Source of the DNA: Mesobacillus subterraneus
Lineage (GTDB): Bacteria; Bacillota; Bacilli; Bacillales; Cytobacillaceae
Direction: 5' to 3'
NCBI RefSeq assembly: GCF_023715485.1
Contig: NZ_JAMBOF010000005.1
Coordinates: 62,001 to 126,000, forward strand
DNA: 64,000 bases
The stretch's first letter is position 1, and each line of letters starts with the position of its first letter. The notes below the pieces were generated by a model, which saw nothing but the letters and a program-made list of their open reading frames with translations, was not told the DNA's origin and ran no database searches. Shown piece by piece: positions 15,889-24,790 of the stretch. The position numbers and the translations under genes were made by a program.

Positions 15889-17016
15889 ATGAAAAAATTC
15901 ATCATAATAGGGGCAGGCATTTTAGGTGCTTCTACTGCATATCACTTAGCTAAATCAGGAGCTAGCGTTACCATAATAGACCGCGAGGAGCCAGGTCAGG
16001 CGACTAATGCTGCCGCTGGAATCATTTGTCCATGGCTGAGCCAGCGGAGGAACAAAGCATGGTATAGGCTGGCTAAAAATGGCGCAGCGTATTATACATC
16101 TCTTATAAAAGAGCTTGAAGAAGATGGAGAAACTGAAACGGGTTATCGGCAGGTAGGTGCTGTCAGTCTCCATACTGATACGGAAAAGCTTGTGAAAATG
16201 GAAGAGAGAGCGATTTTAAGGAGGGAGGATGCTCCTGAGATTGGCGAGATCACGCAGCTCACTCAGGCAGAGACTGGAGAATTATTTCCGCCATTATCCC
16301 ATGAATATGCTTCGGTCCATATCAGCGGCGCGGCGCGCGTAAATGGCCGAGCGTTGCGGCAGGCTCTTGTGAATGCAACACTAAAACATGGTGCCAGCCT
16401 CGTAATCGGAAATGCGCAGCTGGATTATTCCGATGGATTAGTGACTGGTGTAACAGTAGGGGATACAAGATATGCTGCCGACGGCGTGATTGTGGCGGCA
16501 GGTGCATGGGCTCCTGAACTATTAGAACCACTTGGATTGAAACTATTGATTTCACCGCAAAAAGCACAAATTGTCCATCTTAAGCTTGAAAACACGGAAA
16601 CAGGCAAGTGGCCTGTCGTGATGCCGCCAAATAACCAGTACATTTTAGCCTTCGAGGGCGGGGAACTGGTAATTGGAGCGACGCATGAAGATGATTTGAA
16701 ATTTGACCGAAGGGTGACGCTCGGAGGTCTGCATGAAATTATCGATAAAGGCTTGACGGTTGCACCTGGATTGGCTGAAGGAACATATGTAGAGACAAAG
16801 GTCGGATTCCGTCCCGTCGCCCCAAATTTCCTGCCGATCATTGGGAATGTTCCACGTTTCGATAATCTGTTTTTAGCAAACGGACTCGGATCCTCAGGGT
16901 TGACTGTTGGACCATACCTTGGCTGCCAGCTCGCAAAACTGGCTGCAAATGAAACTCTCGATATCAACCTTGAAGATTATGATATTGCCGGGGCGATTAG
17001 CGATGATATTTCCTAG
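15889..17016 (+). CDS. FAD-dependent amino-acid oxidase family (DAO/DadA-like)
   Basis: A 375-residue flavoprotein of the D-amino-acid oxidase superfamily. The dinucleotide-binding motif is at the N-terminus (IIIGAGILGASTAYHLAKSG, about residues 4-23, with acidic residue ending VTIIDRE). The typical ATNAAAGIICPW and C-terminal GFRPVAPNFLPIIG and LANGLGSSGLTVGPYLG motifs follow. It resembles glycine oxidase or DadA; the substrate is not determinable. ATG 15889 follows AAAAAGGTG by 5 bases. An in-frame ATG 11 codons upstream has no ribosome site. Single gene with its own terminator. Confidence 0.82.
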   Translation: MKKFIIIGAGILGASTAYHLAKSGASVTIIDREEPGQATNAAAGIICPWLSQRRNKAWYRLAKNGAAYYTSLIKELEEDGETETGYRQVGAVSLHTDTEKLVKMEERAILRREDAPEIGEITQLTQAETGELFPPLSHEYASVHISGAARVNGRALRQALVNATLKHGASLVIGNAQLDYSDGLVTGVTVGDTRYAADGVIVAAGAWAPELLEPLGLKLLISPQKAQIVHLKLENTETGKWPVVMPPNNQYILAFEGGELVIGATHEDDLKFDRRVTLGGLHEIIDKGLTVAPGLAEGTYVETKVGFRPVAPNFLPIIGNVPRFDNLFLANGLGSSGLTVGPYLGCQLAKLAANETLDINLEDYDIAGAISDDIS

Positions 17017-17034
17017 GCAATGAAAGGATGAAAC

Positions 17035-17066
17035 AGGTCGTACCATACAAGGGTATGACCTTTTTT
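17035..17066 (+). terminator. terminator of the FAD oxidoreductase gene
   Basis: AGGTCGTACC and GGTATGACCT pair with one wobble and are followed by TTTTTT. Confidence 0.8.
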
Positions 17067-17109
17067 CTTATGAGAAAGTATAAATTTCGCTTCGGAAAAT
17101 GTCCGGCTT

Positions 17110-17146
17110 CAGCGCTTGTCGGGGCTGACCAAGGCGCTTGCGCTTT
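17110..17146. repeat. AGCGCTTGTCGGGGCTGA repeat, copy A
   Basis: A 37-bp GC-rich unit (CAGCGCTTGTCGGGGCTGAC, then CAAGGCGCTTGCGCTTTT). It is found again at 33905-33941 with two differences. It is intergenic, between a terminator and the next gene's promoter. Confidence 0.7.
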
Positions 17147-17313
17147 TCTTCTAAAAGAGGTTCTTCAGGGAGTGAAATTTTTTCGTAACCTTTGCCGCTA
17201 AAAAAAAATATTCGCAGAAGGACAAATAAATCTACTAATAGCGGGTATAACACTAAGGAAATATCTCAAATTAATTTATTCAGTTGCTTAATATAATGCA
17301 GGGAGGAACGATC

Positions 17314-18162
17314 ATGCAATGGAAAGGCAGAAGAGCAAGCGGTAATGTAGAAGATAGAAGAGGGATGGGCGGCGGCGGTATGCTTATGGGCGGCGGACTG
17401 GGCGGAATCATCCTCTTGGTGGTCATGACATTCCTCGGCGGCGGCGATATGGGCGATGTTGTAACGAACATAACAAATGGAGGGAACCAGTCCCCTGCGC
17501 CATATCAGGAAACTGCGGAGGAAGAGGAACTTGCCCAATTTGTTTCGGTTGTCCTCGCTGATACTGAAGAGGTTTGGTCGAAAGAATTTAAAAAAGAAGG
17601 AATGGTTTATAAAGAACCAACACTTGTATTATATTCAGGCAGTGTACAGTCCGCTTGCGGTGTCGCTGGCTCCCAGGTAGGTCCATTTTATTGTCCTGGT
17701 GACCAAAAGCTCTATATTGATTTGAGCTTCTATGATGAACTTCAAAGAAAGTTCCAGGCGCCAGGCGATTTTGCGATGGCTTATGTTATTGCTCATGAGG
17801 TAGGTCACCATGTCCAGACTTTACTGGGGACATCAGATAAACTCAATGCAAAGCGACAGCAGCTTGACCAAACAGAATTTAATAAGTATCAAGTACGATT
17901 TGAACTGCAGGCAGATTATTTAGCGGGCGTATGGGCCCACCATGCCCAGGGAATGGGTGTAGTTGAAGAAGGCGACCTTGAAGAAGCCATGAATGCAGCA
18001 AGTGCTGTCGGTGATGATACGATCCAGAAGCGTTCACAAGGCTATGTTGTACCGGAGAGCTTTACACATGGTACATCTGAACAGAGAAAAAGCTGGTTCT
18101 ATAAAGGCTATAAAGCAGGCAACCTGAAAGAGGGAGATACGTTTAACACAAGAGAATTTTGA
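17314..18162 (+). CDS. ypfJ: neutral zinc metallopeptidase, YpfJ family
   Basis: A 282-residue membrane-anchored metallopeptidase of the YpfJ (zinc metallopeptidase, PF04228) family. A glycine-rich leader (RGMGGGGMLMGGGLGG) precedes a single membrane helix (GIILLVVMTFLGGG, about residues 30-43). The peptidase domain carries HEVGHHVQ (YVIAHEVGHHVQTLLG) with catalytic Glu, and the later FELQADYLAGVWAHH provides the third ligand. Cysteine pair region ACGVAGSQVGPFYCPGD is typical. ATG 17314 follows GGGAGG by 7 bases. Physiological substrates are unknown. Single gene. Confidence 0.88.
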   Translation: MQWKGRRASGNVEDRRGMGGGGMLMGGGLGGIILLVVMTFLGGGDMGDVVTNITNGGNQSPAPYQETAEEEELAQFVSVVLADTEEVWSKEFKKEGMVYKEPTLVLYSGSVQSACGVAGSQVGPFYCPGDQKLYIDLSFYDELQRKFQAPGDFAMAYVIAHEVGHHVQTLLGTSDKLNAKRQQLDQTEFNKYQVRFELQADYLAGVWAHHAQGMGVVEEGDLEEAMNAASAVGDDTIQKRSQGYVVPESFTHGTSEQRKSWFYKGYKAGNLKEGDTFNTREF

Positions 18163-18365
18163 GTACAGTTAGGCATGGAAACTTTTTTATGGACCAAGCC
18201 ATTTTGTGAACAGGTACCGAATTGCACCCGTCAAGCTGTTCTCGGATGAAGAAGAGCGCCTTAATGCACTAAAACTCGTAAAAAACCAAATGCCGAATTT
18301 TACATTTGGTTGTGAAAGAAATGTTTCCGAAAAGAGCCTTGTTAAAGAAAGGAGCAGATTCCACC

Positions 18366-18863
18366 ATGGAAACGCAGGTAAAATCTTTTTTTATCAACGA
18401 CTCAGGAGATATTCCCAATAACCCGGATTTGCCGGTAATTGTTTATCAAGGTGTATTTAATGACAATCTCAATATAGAATCACAATTCCAGCTGCATAAT
18501 TGGACAGGCACCTGGACAGGTGATGTGTACGATTATCACCATTACCACACCAATACACATGAGGTGCTTGGCGTAAAGTCAGGCAAGGCAACAGTGCTAA
18601 TCGGCGGTGATGCTGGAGAGAAGCTTGTACTCAAAGCAGGTGACGTAATCGTCCTGCCAGCAGGGACTGGCCATAAAAAAATTGACAGCAGTGAGGATTT
18701 TGAAGTAGTTGGTGCTTATCCAAATGGAAGCAAACCAGACTTAAAGGAAAAAGACCCGGGAGAACGTACACAGGCATTATCAAAAATCAAGAATGTGCCC
18801 TTGCCCGAAACTGACCCAGTATTCGGGGAAAGCGGACCGCTGCTCGAAAAGTGGGTAAAATAA
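18366..18863 (+). CDS. yjlB: cupin-domain protein, YjlB-like
   Basis: A 165-residue single-domain cupin similar to B. subtilis YjlB. Cupin motif 1 is HHYHTNTHEVLGVKSGKATV (about residues 58-78), with three histidines and a glutamate as likely metal ligands. Motif 2 is GDVIVLPAGTGHKKI. The N-terminus matches the family (FINDSGDIPNNPDLPVIVYQ). The start ATG 18366 lies about 10 bases after AAAGGAG. An in-frame ATG upstream (18306) would add 20 residues not shared by the family. The reaction is unknown. It has its own terminator. Confidence 0.85.
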   Translation: METQVKSFFINDSGDIPNNPDLPVIVYQGVFNDNLNIESQFQLHNWTGTWTGDVYDYHHYHTNTHEVLGVKSGKATVLIGGDAGEKLVLKAGDVIVLPAGTGHKKIDSSEDFEVVGAYPNGSKPDLKEKDPGERTQALSKIKNVPLPETDPVFGESGPLLEKWVK

Positions 18864-18882
18864 AAAGTTGAATAATAGATTT

Positions 18883-18915
18883 AAGGTGTGTGACTCGTTC
18901 ACACACCTTTTTTGT
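18883..18915 (+). terminator. terminator of yjlB
   Basis: AAGGTGTGTGA and TCACACACCTT form an 11-bp stem with a 5-base loop and a run of T. Confidence 0.88.
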
Positions 18916-18940
18916 CGTTCATAAGTTATTAGTTTTTACT

Positions 18941-18958
18941 TATACCTATATGGGTATA
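18941..18958. promoter_or_regulatory. CsoR/CstR-type operator upstream of the DsrE pair
   Basis: TATACCTATATGGGTATA is an 18-bp near-palindrome with ATACC and GGGTAT arms. CsoR-family operators, including those of the persulfide sensor CstR, have the form ATACCYnnnnRGGTAT. The site is about 90 bases upstream of two sulfur-carrier-like DsrE genes, which fits CstR control. No CstR gene is in the window. Confidence 0.55.
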
Positions 18959-19047
18959 TAATAAAAATGGAACATGTTCATATTTAATGATTCCTTGGAC
19001 AAAATAACTTGCTGTATAGCAAATAGGAAAGAAAGAAGGGAAGGCCA

Positions 19048-19395
19048 TTGGCGAACAAGAAGTTTGTTTACTTTGTTTCTTTAAGCTCTAATGTGCCATA
19101 CGTTATAAAACAAGCGCTTCAGAATGCAGAACAGGATGACAAGGCAGCTATTTTCTTTGACCTTGATGGGGCGCGAGTGCTGGATAAACGTTACTTGAAG
19201 ATCATGGAGAGGACCCATAACATTGATTTGCAGGATTTGATGCAAAAGGCATTGGGTATGGGAGTTAAATTTTTTGGCTGCCAGATGAATGTGCTGATTG
19301 CAGACGGTCTTGAACTGGTAGAAGGTGCGGAATTATCTGGGGTCGCAACATTTTTAGAGACTGCCTATGAAGCAGATGCAGTATTAAGTTATTGA
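19048..19395 (+). CDS. DsrE/DsrF-like sulfur-relay protein
   Basis: A 115-residue protein of the DsrE/DsrF/DrsH-like superfamily, small alpha/beta proteins that carry or transfer sulfane sulfur. The family pattern LDGARVLDKRYLK, then MGVKFFGCQMNVLIADG, is visible. The cysteine in FFGCQMN (near residue 77) is at the position of the sulfur-carrying cysteine. The start is TTG 19048 after AGGGAAGG. It is 16 bases upstream of a second DsrE-like gene and downstream of a CstR-like operator, suggesting persulfide or thiosulfate handling. Confidence 0.8.
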   Translation: MANKKFVYFVSLSSNVPYVIKQALQNAEQDDKAAIFFDLDGARVLDKRYLKIMERTHNIDLQDLMQKALGMGVKFFGCQMNVLIADGLELVEGAELSGVATFLETAYEADAVLSY

Positions 19396-19411
19396 TGGAG
19401 GTGGCAGACTG

Positions 19412-19792
19412 ATGAACCAGAAAAAAGTGGTGGTTATGGCTCTTCATGACGAATTGGAATCTGCATACCCTCCTTTGAACGTCGCAGTAGGTGCTGCGTC
19501 ATCAGGAGCAGATGTGATTTTGGCGTTCTCCCGCAGAGGAGTCAATATCCTCGATAAAAGATATGTATCCGTACCATCAGAAGAGCTTGAATACTTATCC
19601 AATGCGCTGAACGATTTCGGGGTATCATCTGTCCATGAACTTCTGGGGATCGCGGTTGAAATGGGCGCTCAGCTCTATGTTGTCGATTTGGATATAAAGG
19701 ATAACTTTGAGTTTCTTTACCCGGCAGAACAAGTGCCGATTAAGTGGCTTCTGAATGAAGCTGCCTCCGCAGATTTGTTCATGCACTTTTAA
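19412..19792 (+). CDS. cysteine-less DsrE-like protein
   Basis: A 126-residue paralogue of the preceding gene (compare RRGVNILDKRYVSVPSEEL and VEMGAQLYVVDLDI with its neighbour). It contains no cysteine at all; the carrier cysteine position is replaced by valine (LYVVDLD). It may form a heteromer in which only the partner carries sulfur, as in some DsrEFH complexes with inactive subunits. ATG 19412 follows GGAGGTGG. Co-transcribed with the first DsrE gene. Function inferred only. Confidence 0.72.
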   Translation: MNQKKVVVMALHDELESAYPPLNVAVGAASSGADVILAFSRRGVNILDKRYVSVPSEELEYLSNALNDFGVSSVHELLGIAVEMGAQLYVVDLDIKDNFEFLYPAEQVPIKWLLNEAASADLFMHF

Positions 19793-19871
19793 GCAGATTC
19801 TTTCATACTATACAGGTTCAAAATACAGACTTTTTTAAAAATCGATAAGCAATAATCAATGCTAAGTAAAG

Positions 19872-19907
19872 GGAACAAAAAAGACAGAGAATATGATCTC
19901 TGTCTTT
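19872..19907 (-). terminator. terminator of the diguanylate cyclase gene (also usable by the DsrE operon)
   Basis: AAAGACAGAGA and TCTCTGTCTTT form an 11-bp stem. The minus-strand read-out ends TCTTTTTTG. The hairpin overlaps the stop codon of the gene ending at 19906. Confidence 0.8.
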
Positions 19908-21165
19908 AAGTAGTGGCTGCTAATCCCGTCTGTTTCGAAAGTTCGTTCTTGAAGGTAACTTTATTTTTACCAAATTCTTTCGATTGGAGCAGGAGCTGGT
20001 CGGCATATATATATCCTTTTTCCATTGAGGTATACTGGTTCACTTTAAAGTAGTACAATCCAAAGGACGATGTGATTGAAACCGAATGATGATTGGATTT
20101 ATAATCCACTGAGACCGAACTTGTCTCAATTCCATGACGGATTTTTTCCACCAGATCAATTGTTTGCCCCAAGGACTTATTCCTGAGGATGAGCGTGAAT
20201 TCTTCTCCGCCGCTCCGGAACAGATAATCGTCATCTGATAAGTAGCTTTTCAGCGTACTGGCAAAATGCTGGATCACACGGTCTCCAACAGCATGGTTGT
20301 AAGAATCGTTTATCTGTTTGAATTTATCAATATCGGCTACGACAATACCCAGTCTTTCAGCAGTCTGGTTCAGTTCAGATATTTTTTTATCCATGAATGC
20401 ACGGTTTGGAATTCCAGTCAGGAAGTCTGTGTAGGCCATTTGTTCAAACTTGTCCCGCTCAATCTTGTTCTGGATGCTCTGCGACTTTGAGTGGAAGGAG
20501 CGGCTGACCAGATAATTAAGAATGAATAGGCTGACCATCATCTCCCACTGCCTTTCCTGCAGGAAAAGCAGCAGCAGGCCATTTGTGAAAGCTGTTTTAC
20601 CGAGGTCCAAAACATTGTTGCTCTCAATGAAAAATTGGATTGCCTCACGAACGCTGTTAATTTCACCCATCGTATAAAACGCTGTCGACAAGAATGTATA
20701 GGAAATCAGCACCGTTACGACCGCAAGAAGACACATAAGGATCCAATATCCAAAAGTGACTCCGTCAAATAAAGGATACAGGTACTTATATAAATAATAG
20801 CCGATTGAATAAATCAGCACATGGGCACCAATATTATAAAACATATCCAGGAACTCCCCCGGATCATCCGTTTTGGTGCGCTTCCTCTCTAAATAGACGT
20901 AGAATCTATAGAGCGATTCGTATATGAACAAACCCATCGGACCGGCAAAAATGCCAAAAGATAAACTATAATTAATTCCATAGTCAAACTTAAGCGTTCC
21001 ATTTTGCGCGGTGATTCTTAAGTGGTTATACAGGCTGGCAAATAAAAAATAAATCGATAAAGCTATTAAAAATGTCTTTTTATCTATGAAAAAGGTACCT
21101 AATCCAAAAGCCACGGCAATAGCAGTAAAAAATAATGAAAAATCGTATAACCTAGCCTTCAGCAT
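19906..21165 (-). CDS. membrane diguanylate cyclase, GGDEF domain
   Basis: A 419-residue protein with six to eight membrane helices (about residues 8-225) and a C-terminal GGDEF domain (about 245-405) that makes cyclic-di-GMP. The active-site loop is LFRSGGEEFTLIL, a catalytically competent GGEEF. Metal-binding Asp is in IVVADIDKFKQINDSYNHAVGD. The usual RxxD inhibitory site five residues before the loop reads SDDD, so product inhibition may be absent. ATG 21165 is taken, with AAAGGGGGA upstream. An upstream TTG overlaps it. No EAL or PilZ gene is near. The membrane part probably senses an unknown signal. Confidence 0.88.
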   Translation of the reverse strand: MLKARLYDFSLFFTAIAVAFGLGTFFIDKKTFLIALSIYFLFASLYNHLRITAQNGTLKFDYGINYSLSFGIFAGPMGLFIYESLYRFYVYLERKRTKTDDPGEFLDMFYNIGAHVLIYSIGYYLYKYLYPLFDGVTFGYWILMCLLAVVTVLISYTFLSTAFYTMGEINSVREAIQFFIESNNVLDLGKTAFTNGLLLLFLQERQWEMMVSLFILNYLVSRSFHSKSQSIQNKIERDKFEQMAYTDFLTGIPNRAFMDKKISELNQTAERLGIVVADIDKFKQINDSYNHAVGDRVIQHFASTLKSYLSDDDYLFRSGGEEFTLILRNKSLGQTIDLVEKIRHGIETSSVSVDYKSNHHSVSITSSFGLYYFKVNQYTSMEKGYIYADQLLLQSKEFGKNKVTFKNELSKQTGLAATT

Positions 21166-21451
21166 AGGTAAAAAATCCCCCTTTCCCAAACTCTACCATT
21201 TAATATTATCCTACATATGAATCTAGTTGCAAAGTAATTTTTTGATTTGTGAAAATTTTTGTATCACTCATTTTGTCTGATGCGTATCATAAAAGGCTAT
21301 AATGGATGTAGGGAGAAAAAATTTTTCGAATGAGAAAATAATGTTTAAAAGGAAATATTGCACATTTGTCGAATAATATGTAATATATATTCAGAATTTT
21401 TAATTAATAATTTAACCTACTGATAAATCATAAAAAAGAGAGGGGTCATAT

Positions 21452-22327
21452 ATGGATCTTTTATATGGCGAGACTGTTGTCGTTTTGCTGCTTGCTGTGG
21501 CAGGTTTGTCCATATTTCATCAACGAAAAAGTAGGATTAAACAGCTGCCCTCTAACAATCCTCAGGCATTTCTTCAGAATGGAATGCGTCAGGATGGAAA
21601 AAAACTTGTTGCTGTTATCGGCGGTGATGTCGTACAAGGCAATATTAGCTATAATTTTGTCGAAGATGCTTCAAAAAGGAAGGGCTGCATTGAGTATCAA
21701 TTCATCAATGACGGAGTAAATGGCAGCACGTCTTACGATGTTTTGCAGCGTTTGGATCATGTCATTGCCTGCAATCCGGACTTCGCGGTCATATTGGTCG
21801 GATTAAATGATGCTTCGGCTAAAATTGCTCCGGATCTTGCGAAGAAGAAAATTAATATGGATGAGCAATCCGAGAAACCATCATTATTAGTTTATGAGAA
21901 AAACCTGGCTCAAATTGTGATCAGACTTAAAACAGAAACCTCAGCAAAAATTGCTTTATTATCTCTTCCTGTCGCGGGTGAAAACCTATTTTCCAAAGCG
22001 AATAAAGAGATTGACCAGTACAACGAAGTCATTAAAAAAATCGCGGAAATGAATAATGTCTCCTACCTGCCTTTTAATGAGAAGTTGAAGGCGTATTTAA
22101 AGGGGAAAGGGCATACGCGAGGACGTTCGTTGAAAAACGGATCGAAGCTGTATGAAAAGGCGATTATCGACCATTTCGTGTACGGATACAGCCTTGACCG
22201 GATCGCTCATCGGAATGGCTATTTGTTATTGACGGACGGCATGCATTTGAACAGCACCGCGGGAATGATGGCTGCACACCAAATCGAGCTTTTCCTGAAA
22301 AAGAATGAATTGAAGGCAATTCAATAA
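21452..22327 (+). CDS. SGNH/GDSL-like exported protein with the serine position replaced
   Basis: A 291-residue protein with an N-terminal membrane helix (VVVLLLAVAGLSIF) and an SGNH-hydrolase-like domain. Block I reads AVIGGDVVQGNISYNFV where active enzymes have GDS, so the nucleophilic serine is a valine. Block II Gly (DGVNGSTSYDVLQRL), block III GLND and block V DGMHLN (Asp-x-x-His) are kept. It is probably a membrane-tethered binding protein or has a different chemistry. ATG 21452 follows GAGAGGGG. Single gene with terminator. Confidence 0.75.
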   Translation: MDLLYGETVVVLLLAVAGLSIFHQRKSRIKQLPSNNPQAFLQNGMRQDGKKLVAVIGGDVVQGNISYNFVEDASKRKGCIEYQFINDGVNGSTSYDVLQRLDHVIACNPDFAVILVGLNDASAKIAPDLAKKKINMDEQSEKPSLLVYEKNLAQIVIRLKTETSAKIALLSLPVAGENLFSKANKEIDQYNEVIKKIAEMNNVSYLPFNEKLKAYLKGKGHTRGRSLKNGSKLYEKAIIDHFVYGYSLDRIAHRNGYLLLTDGMHLNSTAGMMAAHQIELFLKKNELKAIQ

Positions 22328-22367
22328 AAAGGATACTGCAGAAGTGGCGGTATCCTTTTTGTTTTTT
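22326..22367 (+). terminator. terminator of the SGNH-like gene
   Basis: AAAAAGGATAC and GTATCCTTTTT stem, T-rich tail. Confidence 0.82.
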
Positions 22368-22396
22368 GTAAGTATAAACCTGCTACTTTCTTTTGA

Positions 22397-22774
22397 TTAT
22401 GCCTGGATCTCACTGATGAACGCATGGATGTTGTCTTCAGGGTCCCTGAAGAATGTCATCCACGTTTCAGTTGTCCCCATTTTAGCCACGACGTGGGGCT
22501 CATCAACGAAGCTCACTCCTTTTGTGAGCAGCTCCTCAAACTTTGCCTTGATATCTTCTACCTGAAAGTAAATCACTGAACTCGAATGCGCAAAAAGCTC
22601 TTTTTCAGGAAGGCTTAGCAGAAGGCGGACACCATCACAGTCGAAAAAAGCCATAGTTTCCGTGTTGAACAATAAGGGCAGCCCTAATAGGTCCTCATAA
22701 AATGGGATAGCTCTTTCAATATTTTGAACCGGAACACCGATTTGGCCGATTTTTTGGATTGGATTTGAACTCAT
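22397..22774 (-). CDS. VOC-family (glyoxalase-like) protein
   Basis: A 125-residue single-domain vicinal-oxygen-chelate protein. The two beta-alpha-beta-beta-beta halves are visible (KIGQIGVPVQNIERAIPFYE and SSVIYFQVEDIKAKFEELL). The C-terminal DPEDNIHAFISE corresponds to the conserved DPEGN metal-ligand region. Such proteins include glyoxalases, dioxygenases and thiol-transferase-type resistance proteins; the activity is not determinable here. It starts 9 bases downstream of the stop of the alpha/beta hydrolase gene in the same direction, so it is the last gene of a three-gene unit. Confidence 0.82.
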   Translation of the reverse strand: MSSNPIQKIGQIGVPVQNIERAIPFYEDLLGLPLLFNTETMAFFDCDGVRLLLSLPEKELFAHSSSVIYFQVEDIKAKFEELLTKGVSFVDEPHVVAKMGTTETWMTFFRDPEDNIHAFISEIQA

Positions 22775-22783
22775 TGTTACCCC

Positions 22784-23659
22784 CTAGTTATAGTTTTTTT
22801 TCAAAAAAGTCTTAATATCAGTATCGATTTTTTCAAGATATTCTTCTGATGGAAAATGTCCCATGCTATATCTCTTTAATTCTAGTTGATCGCCGAATAG
22901 TCCTGCCGTTTTCTGGGAACTTTGTTTTTCAGGGAAAAAAACATCCTCAGTCCCGGTAATGACAAGGGTAGGAGCACCATATTTCTTTAACTCCTCAGCC
23001 GACGTCAGCTTGGGCATTTCCTGTTCAAGATAGGTGTATTTGAAAATGTTGCCGATGATGCTTTCATCAAGGCTGTTCATCGTGTTAAAGGACATGACAT
23101 TGGCAATCTGTTTTAAGCTTTTGGCTGAACCGTTCATTTTGTAAATAAGCAGCGGCACGAGGATATCCTTAATCATTTTAAGCTTCGAGCCAAGGGCTAC
23201 TCCAGCAGGTGCAACAAGCACCGCACATTCTATTTTCTCCGGCATGAAAGCCGCAAGCCTGAGGATGATGCCGGCACCGTAGGAAGGACCGATGAAGCCG
23301 CATCTTTCAATCTGGTAATAATCCATCAAATCGTGGATCCAGTGAGCAAAGCTTTTGTCTGACGCCGAGATCCTGGTTTCATCGCTGTATCCTGGGTGGC
23401 CGATGGTGTCAGGAGCATAAATCTTGTACTCTTTCAATAAGCCTTTGAACCATGATAAAGTCACAGGATTGATGCAATTTCCTCCCTGGAAAATAAATAA
23501 AGGCTTCCCGTCTTCTTTTCCCATTTTCAGGACGTGGGTACTGCCAAACCTTGTCTGGACATACTCCCGCTCAAGGAGAGAATCGAACTGAGCAAGATAC
23601 TCTTCATACTGGCTAAGGATTTTTTCTTTCCCTTCCTGGCTTTTATAGATTGTTTTCAT
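22784..23659 (-). CDS. alpha/beta-fold hydrolase
   Basis: A 291-residue cytosolic alpha/beta hydrolase. The nucleophile elbow is GFIGPSYGAGIILRL (Ser in GPSYGAG, about residue 127). The acid is in LVITGTEDVFFPEKQ and the histidine in SMGHFPSEEY. The oxyanion region is IFQGGNCINP. It resembles carboxylesterase or haloperoxidase-like enzymes of Bacillus; the substrate is unknown. The start overlaps the stop of the upstream frameshifted hydrolase by four bases, so translation was originally coupled. Confidence 0.82.
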   Translation of the reverse strand: MKTIYKSQEGKEKILSQYEEYLAQFDSLLEREYVQTRFGSTHVLKMGKEDGKPLFIFQGGNCINPVTLSWFKGLLKEYKIYAPDTIGHPGYSDETRISASDKSFAHWIHDLMDYYQIERCGFIGPSYGAGIILRLAAFMPEKIECAVLVAPAGVALGSKLKMIKDILVPLLIYKMNGSAKSLKQIANVMSFNTMNSLDESIIGNIFKYTYLEQEMPKLTSAEELKKYGAPTLVITGTEDVFFPEKQSSQKTAGLFGDQLELKRYSMGHFPSEEYLEKIDTDIKTFLKKNYN

Positions 23660-24703
23660 AGATTCATTACCTCTTGCTTTATATGTTTTAATTCTTTTAT
23701 AAGGTGCTGCTCAATCAATTCTGCATCATCAGGGTGAAAGAGATGTGCGGATTTCTCTGCCCATATAAAATTCTTTTCCTGGCTTGTTTTTACTGTGTCG
23801 AGATAGTCTTGTGCCAGATAGGCATGTACATGAACATCCTTTCTGCCATAAATGAAGGAGATTGGAATCTTTACTTCAGGCACGTCCATTTGAACATTAA
23901 TCTTCGGGATCTGCCTGATGAATTCGTCAGAATAGATAAGCTTGAATCCGCTGTAAAAGGTATGGAATACATCTGCTAATCGATAATCCCTCGAGGTGAG
24001 CATATCCAGCGTTACCTTTGCAAGGCCGGGATGCTTGATTTTGTCATCATTATAGACCATCGTGCTGTATTTCATTTGCCATTTTCGCAGCACTCCCCAC
24101 TGCTTGTAGCCCTCGGTAAAGGGTGGCTCTCCAACCTCTTCTAGCTCATTCAGAGCTTTATAATCTCCACGCCGTTTTGCTTCATCTTTTGCCCAGGCTA
24201 GGCCAGCCCTGTCATTTTCAGCCCAGCTGATGATTTGGGACAACCCTACATAGGAGTGGAATTTTTCGGGGTGTTTTTTAACGAGATACATGCCAATCAG
24301 CGTCCCGAATGAATGGGCCGCGAGAAAAATCCTCTCTTGCTTGAACGTTTTTCGTAGAAAATCAGTCAATTCAACTGCGTCTGAAACAAATTGTTCAAAG
24401 TTCATCGTATGTTGAGGGATATGTTTATGATAGGATTTCCCTGCCGCGCTGGTCCCAGAATACAACGGTAAAATGCTTGACCAGCTCTTTGGTATTGGTG
24501 GCCACAGTATAATTTTTACCCCTTGAGGAGACGCCTGGGAGAGGCATCGACGGTCCGCCATGCAAAAACAGGAGCACTGGGTTCTTTGGTGAGTAGGACT
24601 GGATGAGGATTGACTGCTGGATTCCACCGATTTTAATAGGTTCGATTTGATCGATGCCGCCTTCAGGGATGTAGAAATCAGGCTTGCGAAAGAAAAAGCC
24701 CAT
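23656..24703 (-). pseudogene. frameshifted alpha/beta hydrolase (proline-iminopeptidase-like)
   Basis: Two overlapping frames together make one S33-type hydrolase. The first frame starts MGFFFRKPDFY at 24703 behind GAGGTG and runs through LFLHGGPSMPLPG and VVFWDQRG, then goes out of frame and stops near 24425. The other frame continues AAGKSYHKHIPQHTMN through the nucleophile elbow AAHSFGTLIG and the histidine region KSAHLFHPDD. The expected join is DQRGAGKSYH. The sequence has CGCGGCAGGG where CGCGGCGCAGGG would keep the frame, so two bases (GC) are missing near 24441-24447. Either a real recent slippage or a sequencing error. Confidence 0.78.
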
Positions 24704-24790
24704 ATTTTCACCTCGTTCGATATACTAAAAATGGAAAAACAACTATTTATAACTATATTACTTTAGTACTAGGAAAAATTCTCAAAAAGT

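Noticed and set aside
18285-18320. Hairpin ACCAAATG / CATTTGGT upstream of yjlB
   Set aside because: No T-run after the stem, so not convincing as a terminator of ypfJ; no riboswitch-like pattern either.
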